Assembly: GCA_020002185.1 (NCBI GenBank)
Contig: CM034535.1
Span: forward strand, 66,238,622 to 66,302,621
DNA from: Paraescarpia echinospica
Lineage: Eukaryota > Annelida > Polychaeta > Sabellida > Siboglinidae
Length of the DNA: 64,000 nucleotides
Reading direction: 5' to 3'
In this document: positions 54,822-64,000 of the stretch, in pieces
How positions within the stretch are numbered: position 1 is the first letter of the stretch
How the letters are laid out: the number at the start of each line of letters is the position of its first letter
Notes under the pieces: model-generated
Told to the model about the DNA's origin: nothing
The model's database searches: none
The model's input: only the letters and a program-made list of their open reading frames with translations
Position numbers and translations under genes: made by a program

Positions 54822-55618
54822 TTTCTATCTCACGTTGCCTAGCAATGCTTCCATGCGCACGCACCACGATAACACGCTGACTCACTACGTCACGACGCTA
54901 CCGCAACGTATACTACTACCGGAGCGATGGGAGTGTGGATTGGTGGAGATACAGTACCCGCACAGTTGGTACAACGTCGTAGACGACGACGCGGGGTTCG
55001 CTGTAACGCTACCGATAGACGCGGAGGCGAACGTGTGGCCCATGCACACGAAGAGTACCAGAATCGAGACCGGACACTATAAAGATCCGTGTTCACTAGT
55101 CCTCGTGATTAACGCCGCTCTACGTCGCGTGGCGGGGGAGGGAAGGGTGAAACTGAGCTACAGTACCATCACGCATAAGATAACGGTTCACATGCTACCG
55201 AATACCGTCTTCCGCGGCGCTATGCTGACCACCGTTCTCGGCTTTCGCAACAATACGGTGCCGGCTCTCCCGAAGGATCCCTCGTCTCCCGAGTTCAAGG
55301 TATATAGCATGGAAGCCGACACCGTGGTCAACAGGGAACGAGGACTCGAGTCGCTCTACGTCTACTACACGGATGTCGTGGAACCGCGAGTCGTCGGTGA
55401 CAGCCTCGTACCACTGCTGCGCATCGTCCCGCTGAGCGGTAGGCACCGCGACATCGTGTCAAAGACCTTTGACAAGGCTCAGTAAGTACCCGTTCTCTAC
55501 AGAGTTTGGCACGATCGAGATATATATAAGAGACGACACCGGACGTCGCGTGCCATTCGAGGTCGGTAAGGTGACGGTGACACTTCATTTCCAACGGCGA
55601 CGGACTGCACTGTTCTAG
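54808..55618 (+). pseudogene. Minor capsid (penton-like) protein, one frameshift
   Basis: The ATG at 54808 lies inside the previous gene's end. The first frame reads FYLTLPSNASMRTH, ITLPQ-type TTLPQRILLPERWECGLVEI, YPHSWYNVVDDD, then ERGLESLYVYYTDVVEPRVV and LVPLLRIVPLSG. It stops at 55483 because of a frame change near 55485-55508. The C-terminal strands continue in another frame (FGTIEIYIRDDTGRR, VPFEVGKVTVTLHF) to TAG 55616. This beta-rich protein with conserved Tyr-Pro-His is the standard partner of the Polinton major capsid protein, forming the penton vertex by inference from family knowledge. Confidence 0.75.
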
Positions 55619-55620
55619 AG

Positions 55621-56033
55621 ATGAATTACAACGACTACTACACTTGTCAAGCGGGCGGTGCGCTTCCCTATTTCGCGGGTGCCCGATACCAACGAGGCAC
55701 GGACTAGGAAGTCTACTATTCGGTGGTCTACTGCGTAGCGTCATGCCGCTCGTCAAGAGAGGTGCCGTGGCGTTGGGAAAGAGAGCGCTGTCGACCGGCG
55801 CACGCATAGCCGACGACGTCCTGTCGGGTCAGAACATCAAAACGGCCGCCAAACGTCGCGTCACCGCTGCCAGTAGAGACATGATGAGCGACCTCTTGAC
55901 CCCTAGCATGCAACCGCGTAAGCGTAGAATACGCGCACCCGCTACGAAACGAGCCAGTACAGCCGGGAGACGGAAGAGGAAGCAGAAGACGACACGTGAG
56001 TCCGATATATTCGACGATGGCGTTCGTGCATAA
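55621..56033 (+). pseudogene. Basic core/minor virion protein, one frameshift
   Basis: The ATG at 55621 begins MNYNDYYTCQAGGALPYFAG. The frame ends at a TAG at 55706, while the remainder (GLGSLLFGGLLRSVMPLVK, an amphipathic helix; then ARIADDVLSGQNIKTAAKRR) is in another frame starting ~55700. It ends in a strongly basic tail (RKRRIRAPATKRAS, GRRKRKQKTTR) at TAA 56031. An amphipathic helix plus Arg/Lys-rich tail is the design of internal capsid proteins that bind DNA and disrupt membranes. The tail overlaps the start of the major capsid gene by 17 bp. Confidence 0.65.
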
Positions 56034-57334
56034 ACTATCGTGTGAGGGCCTCAAGAGCGAGCTCGATCTCTTCGTCGTGCCTCCAACTCAGACCAGCATC
56101 ATCGATAGTCACACGGTACAACACCAACCGATGTCCTCGCTCGACTCGGGCGGACCGATCGAATTCGTCATACTCGGTTCGGGAGACGATTACCTGGATC
56201 TCGCCAGCACGATGCTACATGTTCAGGCGAAGGTGACGCGTGCCGACGGAGCCAACCTCGCCGCCGCCGATCCCGTCGGTCCCGTGAATAACTGGCTCCA
56301 TTCGCTGTTCAGTCAGGTCGACGTCAACCTGAACGGAACGCTCGTGGCTCCCTCGACCAACACGTACCCGTACCGCGCCTACATAGAGACGCTGCTCAGT
56401 TACGGAGAAGATGCCAATGAGACGCAACTGACGAGTCAGATGTGGCACAAGGACACGGGCAATCGTATGGAAGCCGTCGAAATAGCCGCCGACGATGCAG
56501 CGAACGCGGGTGTTCGTCACCAGACGCAGCATGACCGCCCAGAGTCGCGTGGTCGACATGATGGGTCGTCTCCACGTGGACCTGTTCCTACAAGATAAAT
56601 TCCTCATCAACGGCGTCGATGTCAAGATACGTCTGGTGCGCAGCAAGGATACGTTCGCGCTCATGGCCGACGGCGCCAACCCCGACAACAAGATAAAGAT
56701 CGTCAACGCCACACTGTTCGTCAAGAAGGCCACCCTGAATCCGGGTGTGCAGATGGCTCAAATCAAAGCCCTCGAAAAAACCACCGCCAAATATCCGATG
56801 CGACCCGTCGACTACAAGGTCTACTCCATTCCCACGGGTACCCGCTCGCACACCACGAGAATCTCTTTCTTGGCTCTCTTCCGAAACGTCTCGTGCTGTG
56901 CTGCATCGATAACGACGCCTACAACGGAAGCTACGCCAGAAATCCCTTTCACGCAAAAAAACAAACACATCAACTTCCTCGCCGTGTACGTCGACGGACG
57001 ACAGATACACTCCAAACCTTTCCAGCCCAATTTCGACAACGACCTCTTTGTCAGGTGCTACCACAACCTGTTCACCTCGACGGGTAAGGTGTGGCAGGAC
57101 GAAGGCAACGGCTTGTCTCGCGCCGACTTCCGACACGGCTACACCTTCTTCGGCTTGGAACTCACCCCCGATGCGTGCGACGACTGCTGCTTCCATCTGG
57201 TACAAAAGGGCAACCTGCGCATCGAGATTCATTTCCGTGACGCGCTGACGACCACTGTGAACGTCGTCGCCTACGCCGAGTTCGAGACCGTGCTGGAGAT
57301 CGACAAGAGTCGCAACGTCATCTACGACTACTGA
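56017..57334 (+). pseudogene. Major capsid protein (double jelly roll), three frame breaks
   Basis: ATG 56017 (MAFVHKLSCEGLKSELDLF) is preferred over the upstream ATG 55996, which lies inside the previous gene. Recognisable blocks: PIEFVILGSGDDYLDLAST, VGPVNNWLHSLFSQVDVNL, YPYRAYIETLLSYGED, a frame change near 56510, RLHVDLFLQDKFLINGVDV, TAKYPMRPVDYKVY. A detour through another frame lies between ~56850 and 56960 (where DNDAYNGSYARNPFH is read). The main frame then returns with FLAVYVDGRQIHSKPFQP, GYTFFGLELTPDACDDC and the last strand ending at TGA 57332. Full family length (~440 codons). It forms the icosahedral shell. Stop and next start overlap (TGATG). Confidence 0.85.
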
Positions 57335-57785
57335 TGGAAACCCTGCAGTTAGTCCGCCTACCCACCCTCGATTCGCACGCCCGTCCACCATCCGTGGGAT
57401 CGTACCGAAAGACGTACTCCTCGCTCTCCAGATAGACGCTTACCCCGTCGCCTTCGTGTGCAACACGCACGACGCGGGTAAACCCGGCGAACATTGGATA
57501 GCGCTCTACGTAGACGCCAAAGGTCACGGTGAATACTTCTGCTCTTAAGGCTTGGCGCCACTGCACGTCGAGTTCCGTCCATTCTTGAATAAACATTGTG
57601 TAACGTGGACTCATAATTCAAAGAGACTTCAGAGTTCCGTGTCTAACGTTTGCGGACAATACTGTGTTGCTTATCTCATGTTTCGCTGTCGTGGACTTCC
57701 CATGAAGGAATTCGTGAACGGTTTCAGCACTGATCTGGTAGCAAACGATTGTCGTGTATTTGATTGGCTTAAACAACTGCAATAA
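57334..57785 (+). pseudogene. Adenain-like cysteine protease, frameshift and stop
   Basis: The ATG at 57334 overlaps the capsid stop. The first ~18 codons (METLQLVRLP) are in one frame. From about 57390 the fold continues in another frame (STIRGIVPKDVLLALQ, VAFVCNTHDAGKPGEHWIAL) with the catalytic His in GEHW. An in-frame TAA at 57546 lies right after GEYFCS. Beyond it the same frame carries TWTHNSKRLQS, then SNVCGQYCVAYLMFRCRG with the catalytic Cys, and ends WLKQLQ at TAA 57783. It processes capsid proteins during virion maturation. His and Cys remain, but the acidic residue expected near the stop is replaced. Confidence 0.8.
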
Positions 57786-57856
57786 GATGTACCGTGTTTC
57801 ATTAACGGACAGGTATCATCATGGTTCGAGCCTATGGCGCTGTGGTCACACATCCG

Positions 57857-57985
57857 TAAGTTCACGGCCTCTGCCGCGGTGTTCAGTCACCCGTAAGTCG
57901 TACTACCATCCTACGAGCCACTAGCGTGGTCGTCATGACCCCTAAGCTCACGACCGCAGACGTGGTGTTCGCTCACCCGCAAGTC
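57857..57985 (+). repeat. Degenerate direct repeat after the protease
   Basis: Two ~45-bp units 84 bp apart share gtaag-ttcacg...gtggtgttc-g-tcaccc-aagtc (57857-57899 and 57941-57985), in the last non-coding stretch of the Polinton. Confidence 0.5.
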
Positions 57986-58052
57986 TTGTCACATCGTCCA
58001 CTTGTCGTCGGTTACTAAAACACGGTTTATGTATCAGCTTGTATGTTTCGTC

Positions 58053-58058
58053 AATAAA
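58053..58058 (+). terminator. Candidate final poly(A) signal of the Polinton
   Basis: AATAAA 270 bp after the protease stop. No Polinton-like coding sequence is found beyond it. Confidence 0.45.
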
Positions 58059-58059
58059 A

Positions 58060-59280
58060 TTCGTGTGCACTCGTATACTCTTGGGTTTCGTTAGTTCTTT
58101 CATACACGCGCATTCATACACTCACATATCTCCAAGTCTTTACCCCCGCAGGAGGCACTACCTTCATTACATTCCACCAGCACTACGAGGCCATGGAGTG
58201 ACGTGGAAGCTTGCGTTCCAAACGTAAATGAACAGAATAATGTATAGCAAAAGTTGCTTTTTTTTTTCATTTTGCTGCTGTCCGTTGATGTAACGTATTT
58301 ATATGTAGCCTGTGCTATATGAAGCCACCTTTGACCGCAGATATCGCAGTTATTCTTGTCAGGGTTTACTTAAAGTGAATTTCGCCCTATCACGCGGCTA
58401 TGCAGTGTTACCCAGGATACTTTGCGTAGAGCCGAAATGAACCAATCTCCAAACATGACAATAAACATCGATTAACCTGTTGCATATTTCTCCCACACTA
58501 CGCCACGCACAATATGATAGAAATTTACACGCATGCGCCGAAGCGCGGCAATCGTGGCTTTACTCTTAGCCGATAGATGTCGTACGTGTATTACAGTGAA
58601 TGTACCGTAATTCCATTTTACGGGGAGACACAGTAAATATTACGGTAGATGTCCGTTAATTATACGGCAATCGTGGGTTTATGCTTAGCTGATAGATGTC
58701 GTACGTGTATTACAGCGGATATACCGTAATTCCATTTTACGGGGAGATACCATCAATTATTACGGTAGATGTCCGTTAATTATACGGTAATTTCTAGGAG
58801 TGCAGAGATATTGTTGATGACCTGAGGTTCCAGGTTCAGATGGATGTCACTTTTGAAAATACGAGAAATAGGTGGGTTGGCTTACCGAGTGCCGTGAAAT
58901 GATTTGTCGTGTTTCTAAAATCACAAGTAGGCCTATTTTATTAAATAAAAATTTCACCGAAAATACGTCTACCTCAATTGAAGAAATAGCTTTGATTTAT
59001 GCGGGCAAAACCGTGAACTTTCCCTCGCCAACAATGTTGATAACGGTTACATTTGCTGGGCCGCAGCTAGACTAAAACGACGGGGGGAGCAGTAAAACAA
59101 TTACGCGGGGATTCAACACAAAATGTTCAAAATGTAAGTACTGTTTCAATGTCGGTTACATGCTGCGTAGGAATAAAAAAATACATAAAAACTAAATAAT
59201 ATCAAATCACAATATATTTATCAAAATCGACAGCTATGCATCATACACGGAATATCGTCTTATACCTGTCTGAATTTGTT
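58060..59280. repeat. Non-coding, with a 119-bp tandem duplication
   Basis: 58547-58665 and 58666-58785 are two copies, over 85% identical by eye, beginning ggcaatcgtgg and containing taccgtaattccattttac and its partial complement attacggtag, so each unit can fold. The remainder has no supported gene. Confidence 0.7.
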
Positions 59281-59505
59281 TTATAAGATCACGCCGTCGC
59301 GTTCAGTGATTCGCCAATTGGCTTTACACAAATAAACCTCTTCAGAGGTAGGGAAATAGGACATATAATATTCCGAGGTCATTGTTGACGGACTCCACCA
59401 CTTGATGAGACGCAGGGCAGAAAAGGACCGTTTGCAAGCAATGCTTCCGACTGGTGTAGTGAGGAAGATTACGACCTTGCTGATGACGAAAATGTTTGAC
59501 CACAC
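59281..59505 (-). pseudogene. hAT transposase C-terminal dimerisation fragment
   Basis: Minus-strand frame reading FLTTPVGSIACKRSFSALRL then IKWWSPSTMTSEY. The Thr-Pro-x-x-Ser...Glu/Lys-Arg-Ser-Phe-Ser-Ala-Leu-Arg pattern followed by Ser-Thr-Met is the C-terminal dimerisation signature of hAT transposases and related domesticated proteins. The catalytic core is absent. It could be a scrap of a hAT-derived host gene instead. Confidence 0.6.
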
Positions 59506-61844
59506 GCCGAAATCAGTTCACGTGAAGACGACGGTCGTGGAACTTGAGGGTGATCATAATACTATGTAATAATAATACGAAGATCAAACTTGCAAACGTC
59601 ATTATTGTGCATTGTGCGTAATGTTTAATTATTTAAATTTAGGAGTGATTAGATGCAAAAAAACATTCATTCCTTCTACTCTACGCATCTACAGTCTTGG
59701 TCATTGACAGGACGAAATTGCCCTTTTATGAATATGTGCCCTTTTATATATCGGGAAAAGAACACTTAAAATAACGGGTATCACTCAATCGCAGTATTGC
59801 TGAGCGTGAAGTACCGTAGTACGCGCACCCTTCAATATGTCCCTTATCTACACCTCAAGCCTGGGCATGATCATTTCCAGGCACGGATCAATGATTTCGG
59901 GAGATATTGTGCGGGTCAGTTTCAAGTGGGCATGCAATCACAAAAACAGCAGTGATATTAGTAACATAGGCTAGACAAAAGGGGCACTTTTTGTAATTTT
60001 TCTGGGGGGCAACTACCCCTATCCCCCGCCAGCTACGACCCTATATTTGTGAATTACATTACACTTACTGCATGACATCTCATACATCAAACATTTCCGC
60101 ATAAAGTTGTCACTTTAAAATTTGCCCTGTGTTTTTTATTATAAAAAAACACCTTTGGGACCAGAATTTAAACAAAATAATATACGATGGAATGTTTTAA
60201 CCTACCACGTGTTTTCTGATGGCTTAACGGAGGTTTTGCCAAGCAACAGGTCACATGATGGATAGGCTAATTTTCCGGTCGTGAGTATAGTCACCTGCGC
60301 GGTTTCTGCTGTATCTAGGTTTCTGCTGAATTTTTACATTTTACTGGATCTCACATTAGACACGTCTTTTGTTAAACGTATGGAGCAAAGGACGTCTACA
60401 AACTGGCAACAAAGTTATTTTCTCAAATTAAAAAGAGGCAAACAGGTTTCTGGTGAATATTTTGATAGCGACCGCAGATCACGTGACATATCGGTGACGT
60501 TGATGTAAACATCCGTAACATTTCAAATAGGATGAAATTGTAAGCAACCGTTCACTAATAGCTACAGGATAGTTATCAATGCGTTGTGTCAAGTGGTACA
60601 GTGATGATTTTGGACAAAATGCAACAGAAAACGAGTGCTTCCGTTTGGCGCGTGACGCAATATCGTCTTAACAATATTATAAGTATTTCACTAAAAACAG
60701 TTTATTTGACGTTTTGTTTTCATTCAATTTATTAAATATATGGTTCTGAGTAATACAGAATGATTTATAAAATTGTTCGTGAAACCTGCGTATTATGATT
60801 GCGCACAGCAGGAACCGAGTGGACCTGTCTATATAGTCGTTGTTCGACCCACACCAAACATGTCACTTTGAATCTCGCGAGATTTAGCCGCTGATATATG
60901 TGTGTTACGTGAATTGAGCGTGACAACCCAAGGCAACCACGCCACGTGCGTCAACACATTTTGTCCTTGGTTATAACCGTTAGCACAGTAATCGCTGTTA
61001 CCAAACCTTTCGCGCGGCGTTGTGTTTTCGTATGGCAACAGTAATTATTTCATTAAAAGTTAAAACCAACCTTTCAGAGAATTAATTTGCTTAACACACA
61101 CGAGCGCTGGAGTAGTTTGTGCAATGTGTATTACTGTGTAGTACATCAGTGTAGGTATTATGCTAGAAGAGGGCGCAAGGACTTGAAATGTGAAAGTTTA
61201 TTCATTTGACCATATGGTTGTGTTCGTGGAAGTTCGATTTGGCATCGCATTGGAACGATACAGATGTTGAAAGGCGAGCGGTCATTGCGGACTCCGACAA
61301 ATGTTGCACACTCTTCTATTATAATACCTATAATGGTATAGTATACACATTTGTTAGTGCACAAACGACTCGGGCGATCGTGGACAAGACAATGTTGCTT
61401 ACGTTTCTCTTTATCCTTTCTTCTCCTCGAACAACACTCGACTACCGGCGGAAGCAGCAGCATACATACCACGAACTTGACGCAGCCGGCGAACATTGTA
61501 TACATCGGTTAATTTCAAAATGCGTTAGGGAAGTAATTGTCTGCTCGATTCACTCACGGCTCCGTCCGTAACATAAATCGTTTCGCATTTGAAAACAAAG
61601 ACTGTACTAAACGGTCCAGAGCGCGCTGTTCCCATTGTTAAAAAAAACAACGCAAATGAAAACGTTATTCCGCCATTCTGGATGCGCGCCAAGCCAGACC
61701 GTATACACAGACGCACATGCCAGCCTCCTAAATGGCGAACAAAACCTTGCATTGTAGACGGCTATGATCTCGCTCAGTGACGCCTCCAGTCGAAATATAG
61801 GCTCCTTGTTTGAAACAACCGCGTAACAGGTCTCCACGTGGCAT
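59506..61844. other. Intergenic, no gene supported
   Basis: Short open frames without recognisable domains. 60781-60835 resembles the sequence right after the first gap (3031-3085), marking a dispersed repeat. Confidence 0.4.
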
Positions 61845-61846
61845 TA

Positions 61847-61980
61847 CGTTGTCGCGTTTACATTAATCCGGGCGTTAAATAATATCCGGGTGACGTTTCT
61901 GCGCGTGCGAGTATCTAGGGGAATGTATTTAGCACCAGCTACGACTGTCGCGTTTTCATTTATCCGGGCGTTATGTATGT

Positions 61981-62027
<47 letters not shown>

Positions 62028-62338
62028 CATATATGTCTATGTATATACATAAATTATAAAATGTTTGCTTCCCACAGACATAAACAAGTACTGTCGTAAA
62101 ACAGTTTCCTCTCCACGCACACGTCACGTGACTTACTCTTATACTTGGTCATAAATCTGAAACAGCAAATTATAATTATATACTATAACTATAACGCTCG
62201 TATTACGATAGCAAACGAAACATATTTAACTACTGGGTATTATTTATATACGTGATCTACTGGTGCCAAATATTATGCCTTACATATGCACATAAACATC
62301 ACCCGGATAATATTTAACGCCCGTAAGCGCGACAACGT
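61847..62338. mobile_element. MITE-like element with ~50-bp terminal inverted repeats
   Basis: The left end (61847-61900, tgtcgcgtttac...gggcgttaaataatatcc-gggtgacgttt) and the reverse complement of the right end (62283-62336) match over about 50 bp with a few differences. A third, partial copy of the end lies internally at about 61937-61970. acgt flanks both ends and may be the target duplication. No transposase inside. Confidence 0.65.
61984..62024. repeat. TA dinucleotide microsatellite
   Basis: About 40 bp of ta repeats inside the MITE-like element. Confidence 0.95.
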
Positions 62339-63244
62339 TGTAGGTATATGTGACATTACGTCGTAGGTTTAGTCTCGTTGTGCTTCATTCGCGTCATACT
62401 GTGGTGCCCTAATTTCGTCGTATTTCTTAGTTTGATTCGTTGTCCATTCCTCCCCCAATCCCTTCAAATCAATTTACAAGTAATCCTATAGGCTACCTGC
62501 CAACTCTCCCGTTAAATCTCCCTGGTGGTGGGTATATCTCCCGGTCTCCCGGAATACAAGCAAATTTCCCGGATTTTCTCTGAACATTTCCAACAGCAAC
62601 ACCATCGTCTTCAAGACATCGCGACCCCACGGGAGACGTGCTGAGACGTGCTGAACCACTGAATGTCCGGCGAAAAATCTCCAACAGCACCCAACGCCCC
62701 GTCTTCCGATGTCAAGATTCGAGACAGCGCCACGAAAGAGCGCGACACGGGACGTTGTTAGGTATATAAGCCTCAAATCTTAGGCTTGGTCGTCCTATTT
62801 TTCGTCAACTCCAAGGTCTCCAGGTTAGTGCAGTATTACAATATCGGGCGGCTGACGTTCTTTCACTTTCATTGGACTTGAGTATATTATGATGTCAAAA
62901 TTTTAACTATCAATTGCCAGTTATCCATTTCTTTTAAGATAGGATACTGGCTCATATATGAAATACATCACGCTGACCATTTAAGTTCTGCTTTCGGAAA
63001 TTACGGCAATGCACGTAACAGACAATTAATTTTAATGATAAATCAAGCATAATTTAACAGTGGTGCCCCGCCCCATGGATAATTACTCTCACCACTTAGT
63101 TTTCCACTGAACAAATGTAAATAACTTTACCTACCTTTACGTGGCTTTTCAATACATTACCAATTGGTAGATCAGAGACCAATACTTATTATCAAAGGAA
63201 ACAAACAAACATAGAGAGATGTAAGTGGTCATCGGCGCCTTACA
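62339..63244. other. Intergenic, no gene seen
   Basis: A pyrimidine-rich segment with recurring ctcccgg occurs at 62500-62580, otherwise unremarkable AT-rich DNA. Confidence 0.4.
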
Positions 63245-63274
63245 AAAGATACACCAGATCGCGATAAATAAAAA

Positions 63275-63815
63275 AAATGCAGCTTGACGTAGCTGATGAA
63301 AGTGAAAACCCACGTCTGAAGATGAACATTTCGAAGACAAAAGTGATGCTAGAAAACGACACACCAATATATATCAACATTACGCAGAAAGAAAACGTTG
63401 AAAGCTACCTCTACCTGGAACTGCGATACAGCATCAGATAAAAAAATCAAAATAAGGAGATTCAAAGAAGAATTACGGCCGGCTGGACACCATTACTAAA
63501 ACTACTCTACATCGTCAAGGGTCACTTTGAAACCTGCTTGAAGAGACAAGTCTACAATCCATGCGTACTTCCAGCGATGACATAAGGCTCGGAAACATGA
63601 GCACTCACCATCCAAAGAAAGAACAAGCTGGCAGCAGCACAAACAAAGATGGAAAGAAATTAAACATCACATATCGGGAGAGAAAACAAACATCTGGGTA
63701 AGAGAGAAGACAAAGGTCATAGACGTGATGTAACAAATCAGAAGACAGATGTGAAACGATGGACATCGCCTATCACTACCTGGAGACCTTACGAAGGGAA
63801 ACGATCTAGAGCAGC
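63275..63815 (+). pseudogene. LINE RT C-terminal fragment, heavily decayed
   Basis: Pieces in changing frames read LKMNISKTKVMLENDTP, TQKENVESYLYLEL, EIQRRITAGWTPLLK, TCLKRQVYNPCVLPAMT, KNKLAAAQTKMERN and ITTWRPYEGKRSR. This is the post-catalytic RT thumb and tail of a common LINE type. Upstream catalytic motifs are absent, so it is a 5'-truncated insertion of ~0.55 kb. Five or more frame breaks. Confidence 0.7.
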
Positions 63816-64000
63816 GATTTCCAATCTTTATCTCCCCCGTACCCCTTGGTACTGATGTTTCAGTTTAACATAAAATGCATATAGTATAAAATAATAATCT
63901 ACACTCAGTTCAACGATAACATTTAATCTTACTGATGAGACAAACAAAAATGTACGCCGAATTTATAATACAAAATATGACAAACTAGATGAGCGAGCTA

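Larger units (their letters stand above)
41692..58060 (+). mobile_element. Polinton/Maverick (adintovirus-like) provirus, inactive
   Basis: Hallmark genes are all on the plus strand: protein-primed family B DNA polymerase, FtsK/HerA-type packaging ATPase, retroviral-type integrase, minor and major capsid proteins and an adenain-like protease. Additional small proteins are typical of invertebrate Polintons. The core spans ~16.1 kb including a 2.2-kb LINE insertion. Element ends (terminal inverted repeats, 6-bp target duplication) were not located, so the boundaries given are the first gene and the last candidate poly(A) signal. Most genes have frame breaks and the integrase has lost its catalytic core. 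Confidence 0.95.

Noticed and set aside
41060..58200. Polinton terminal inverted repeats
   Set aside because: Compared by eye 41060-41690 with the reverse complement of 57786-58210. Only 8-base matches were found, so no TIR is claimed.

Overview
Eukaryotic, almost certainly invertebrate animal DNA, made up nearly entirely of mobile elements. I recognise no ordinary single-copy host gene, no tRNA or rRNA and no bacterial feature. Evidence for an animal genome: Ty3/Gypsy retroelements, several APE-endonuclease non-LTR retrotransposons (LINEs), a hAT transposase remnant, abundant microsatellites, and a 16-kb Polinton/Maverick (adintovirus-like) provirus of the type common in marine invertebrates. 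The species cannot be fixed from the sequence. Two runs of exactly 1,000 N (2031-3030 and 37363-38362) are scaffold gaps, each cutting through a mobile element.

Layout. 1-2030: Gypsy fragment (+). 3.7-4.4 kb: decayed LINE ORF1. 5.9-9.3 kb: AT-rich LINE family A (+). 9.3-12.2 kb: dispersed repeats and a long tetranucleotide array. 12265-16697: complete but dead Gypsy element (-) with two LTRs, primer site, polypurine tract and 5-bp target duplication, inserted into a LINE reverse transcriptase whose remainder runs to 18.2 kb. 18.2-20.9 kb: degenerate repeats. 20.9-25.3 kb: LINE family B (-). Its ORF1-bearing 1,858-bp segment is repeated head to tail exactly five times (24294-33584). 33.6-35.9 kb: repeats related, in opposite orientation, to those at 19.3-20.9 kb. 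35.9-37.4 kb: second copy of LINE A (-). 38.4-40.8 kb: LINE family C (-), whose long ORF1 and ORF2 are separated only by one in-frame TAG. 41.7-58.1 kb: the Polinton. 58-64 kb: repeats, a hAT scrap, a TIR-bearing MITE-like element and a LINE tail.

The Polinton is all on the + strand. In order: NADAR-domain protein; RPA-like OB-fold protein; an unrecognised protein built from two ungapped ~80-residue repeats; a broken unknown region; zinc-finger-bearing protein-primed DNA polymerase B; a 59-residue membrane protein; packaging ATPase, split by a 2.2-kb LINE; a 122-residue small protein; a 209-codon protein with one stop; integrase lacking its catalytic core; a 92-residue membrane protein; minor capsid; basic core-like protein; major capsid; adenain-like protease. 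Replication, packaging, capsid and maturation functions are all represented, but nearly all carry frameshifts, stops or deletions, so this is a dead relic. The 5' block (NADAR, OB-fold, repeat protein) is the least described part and the most interesting accessory module in the window. Some single-base frame breaks lie in homopolymers and could be assembly errors. The in-frame stops, the integrase deletion and the LINE insertion cannot be explained that way.
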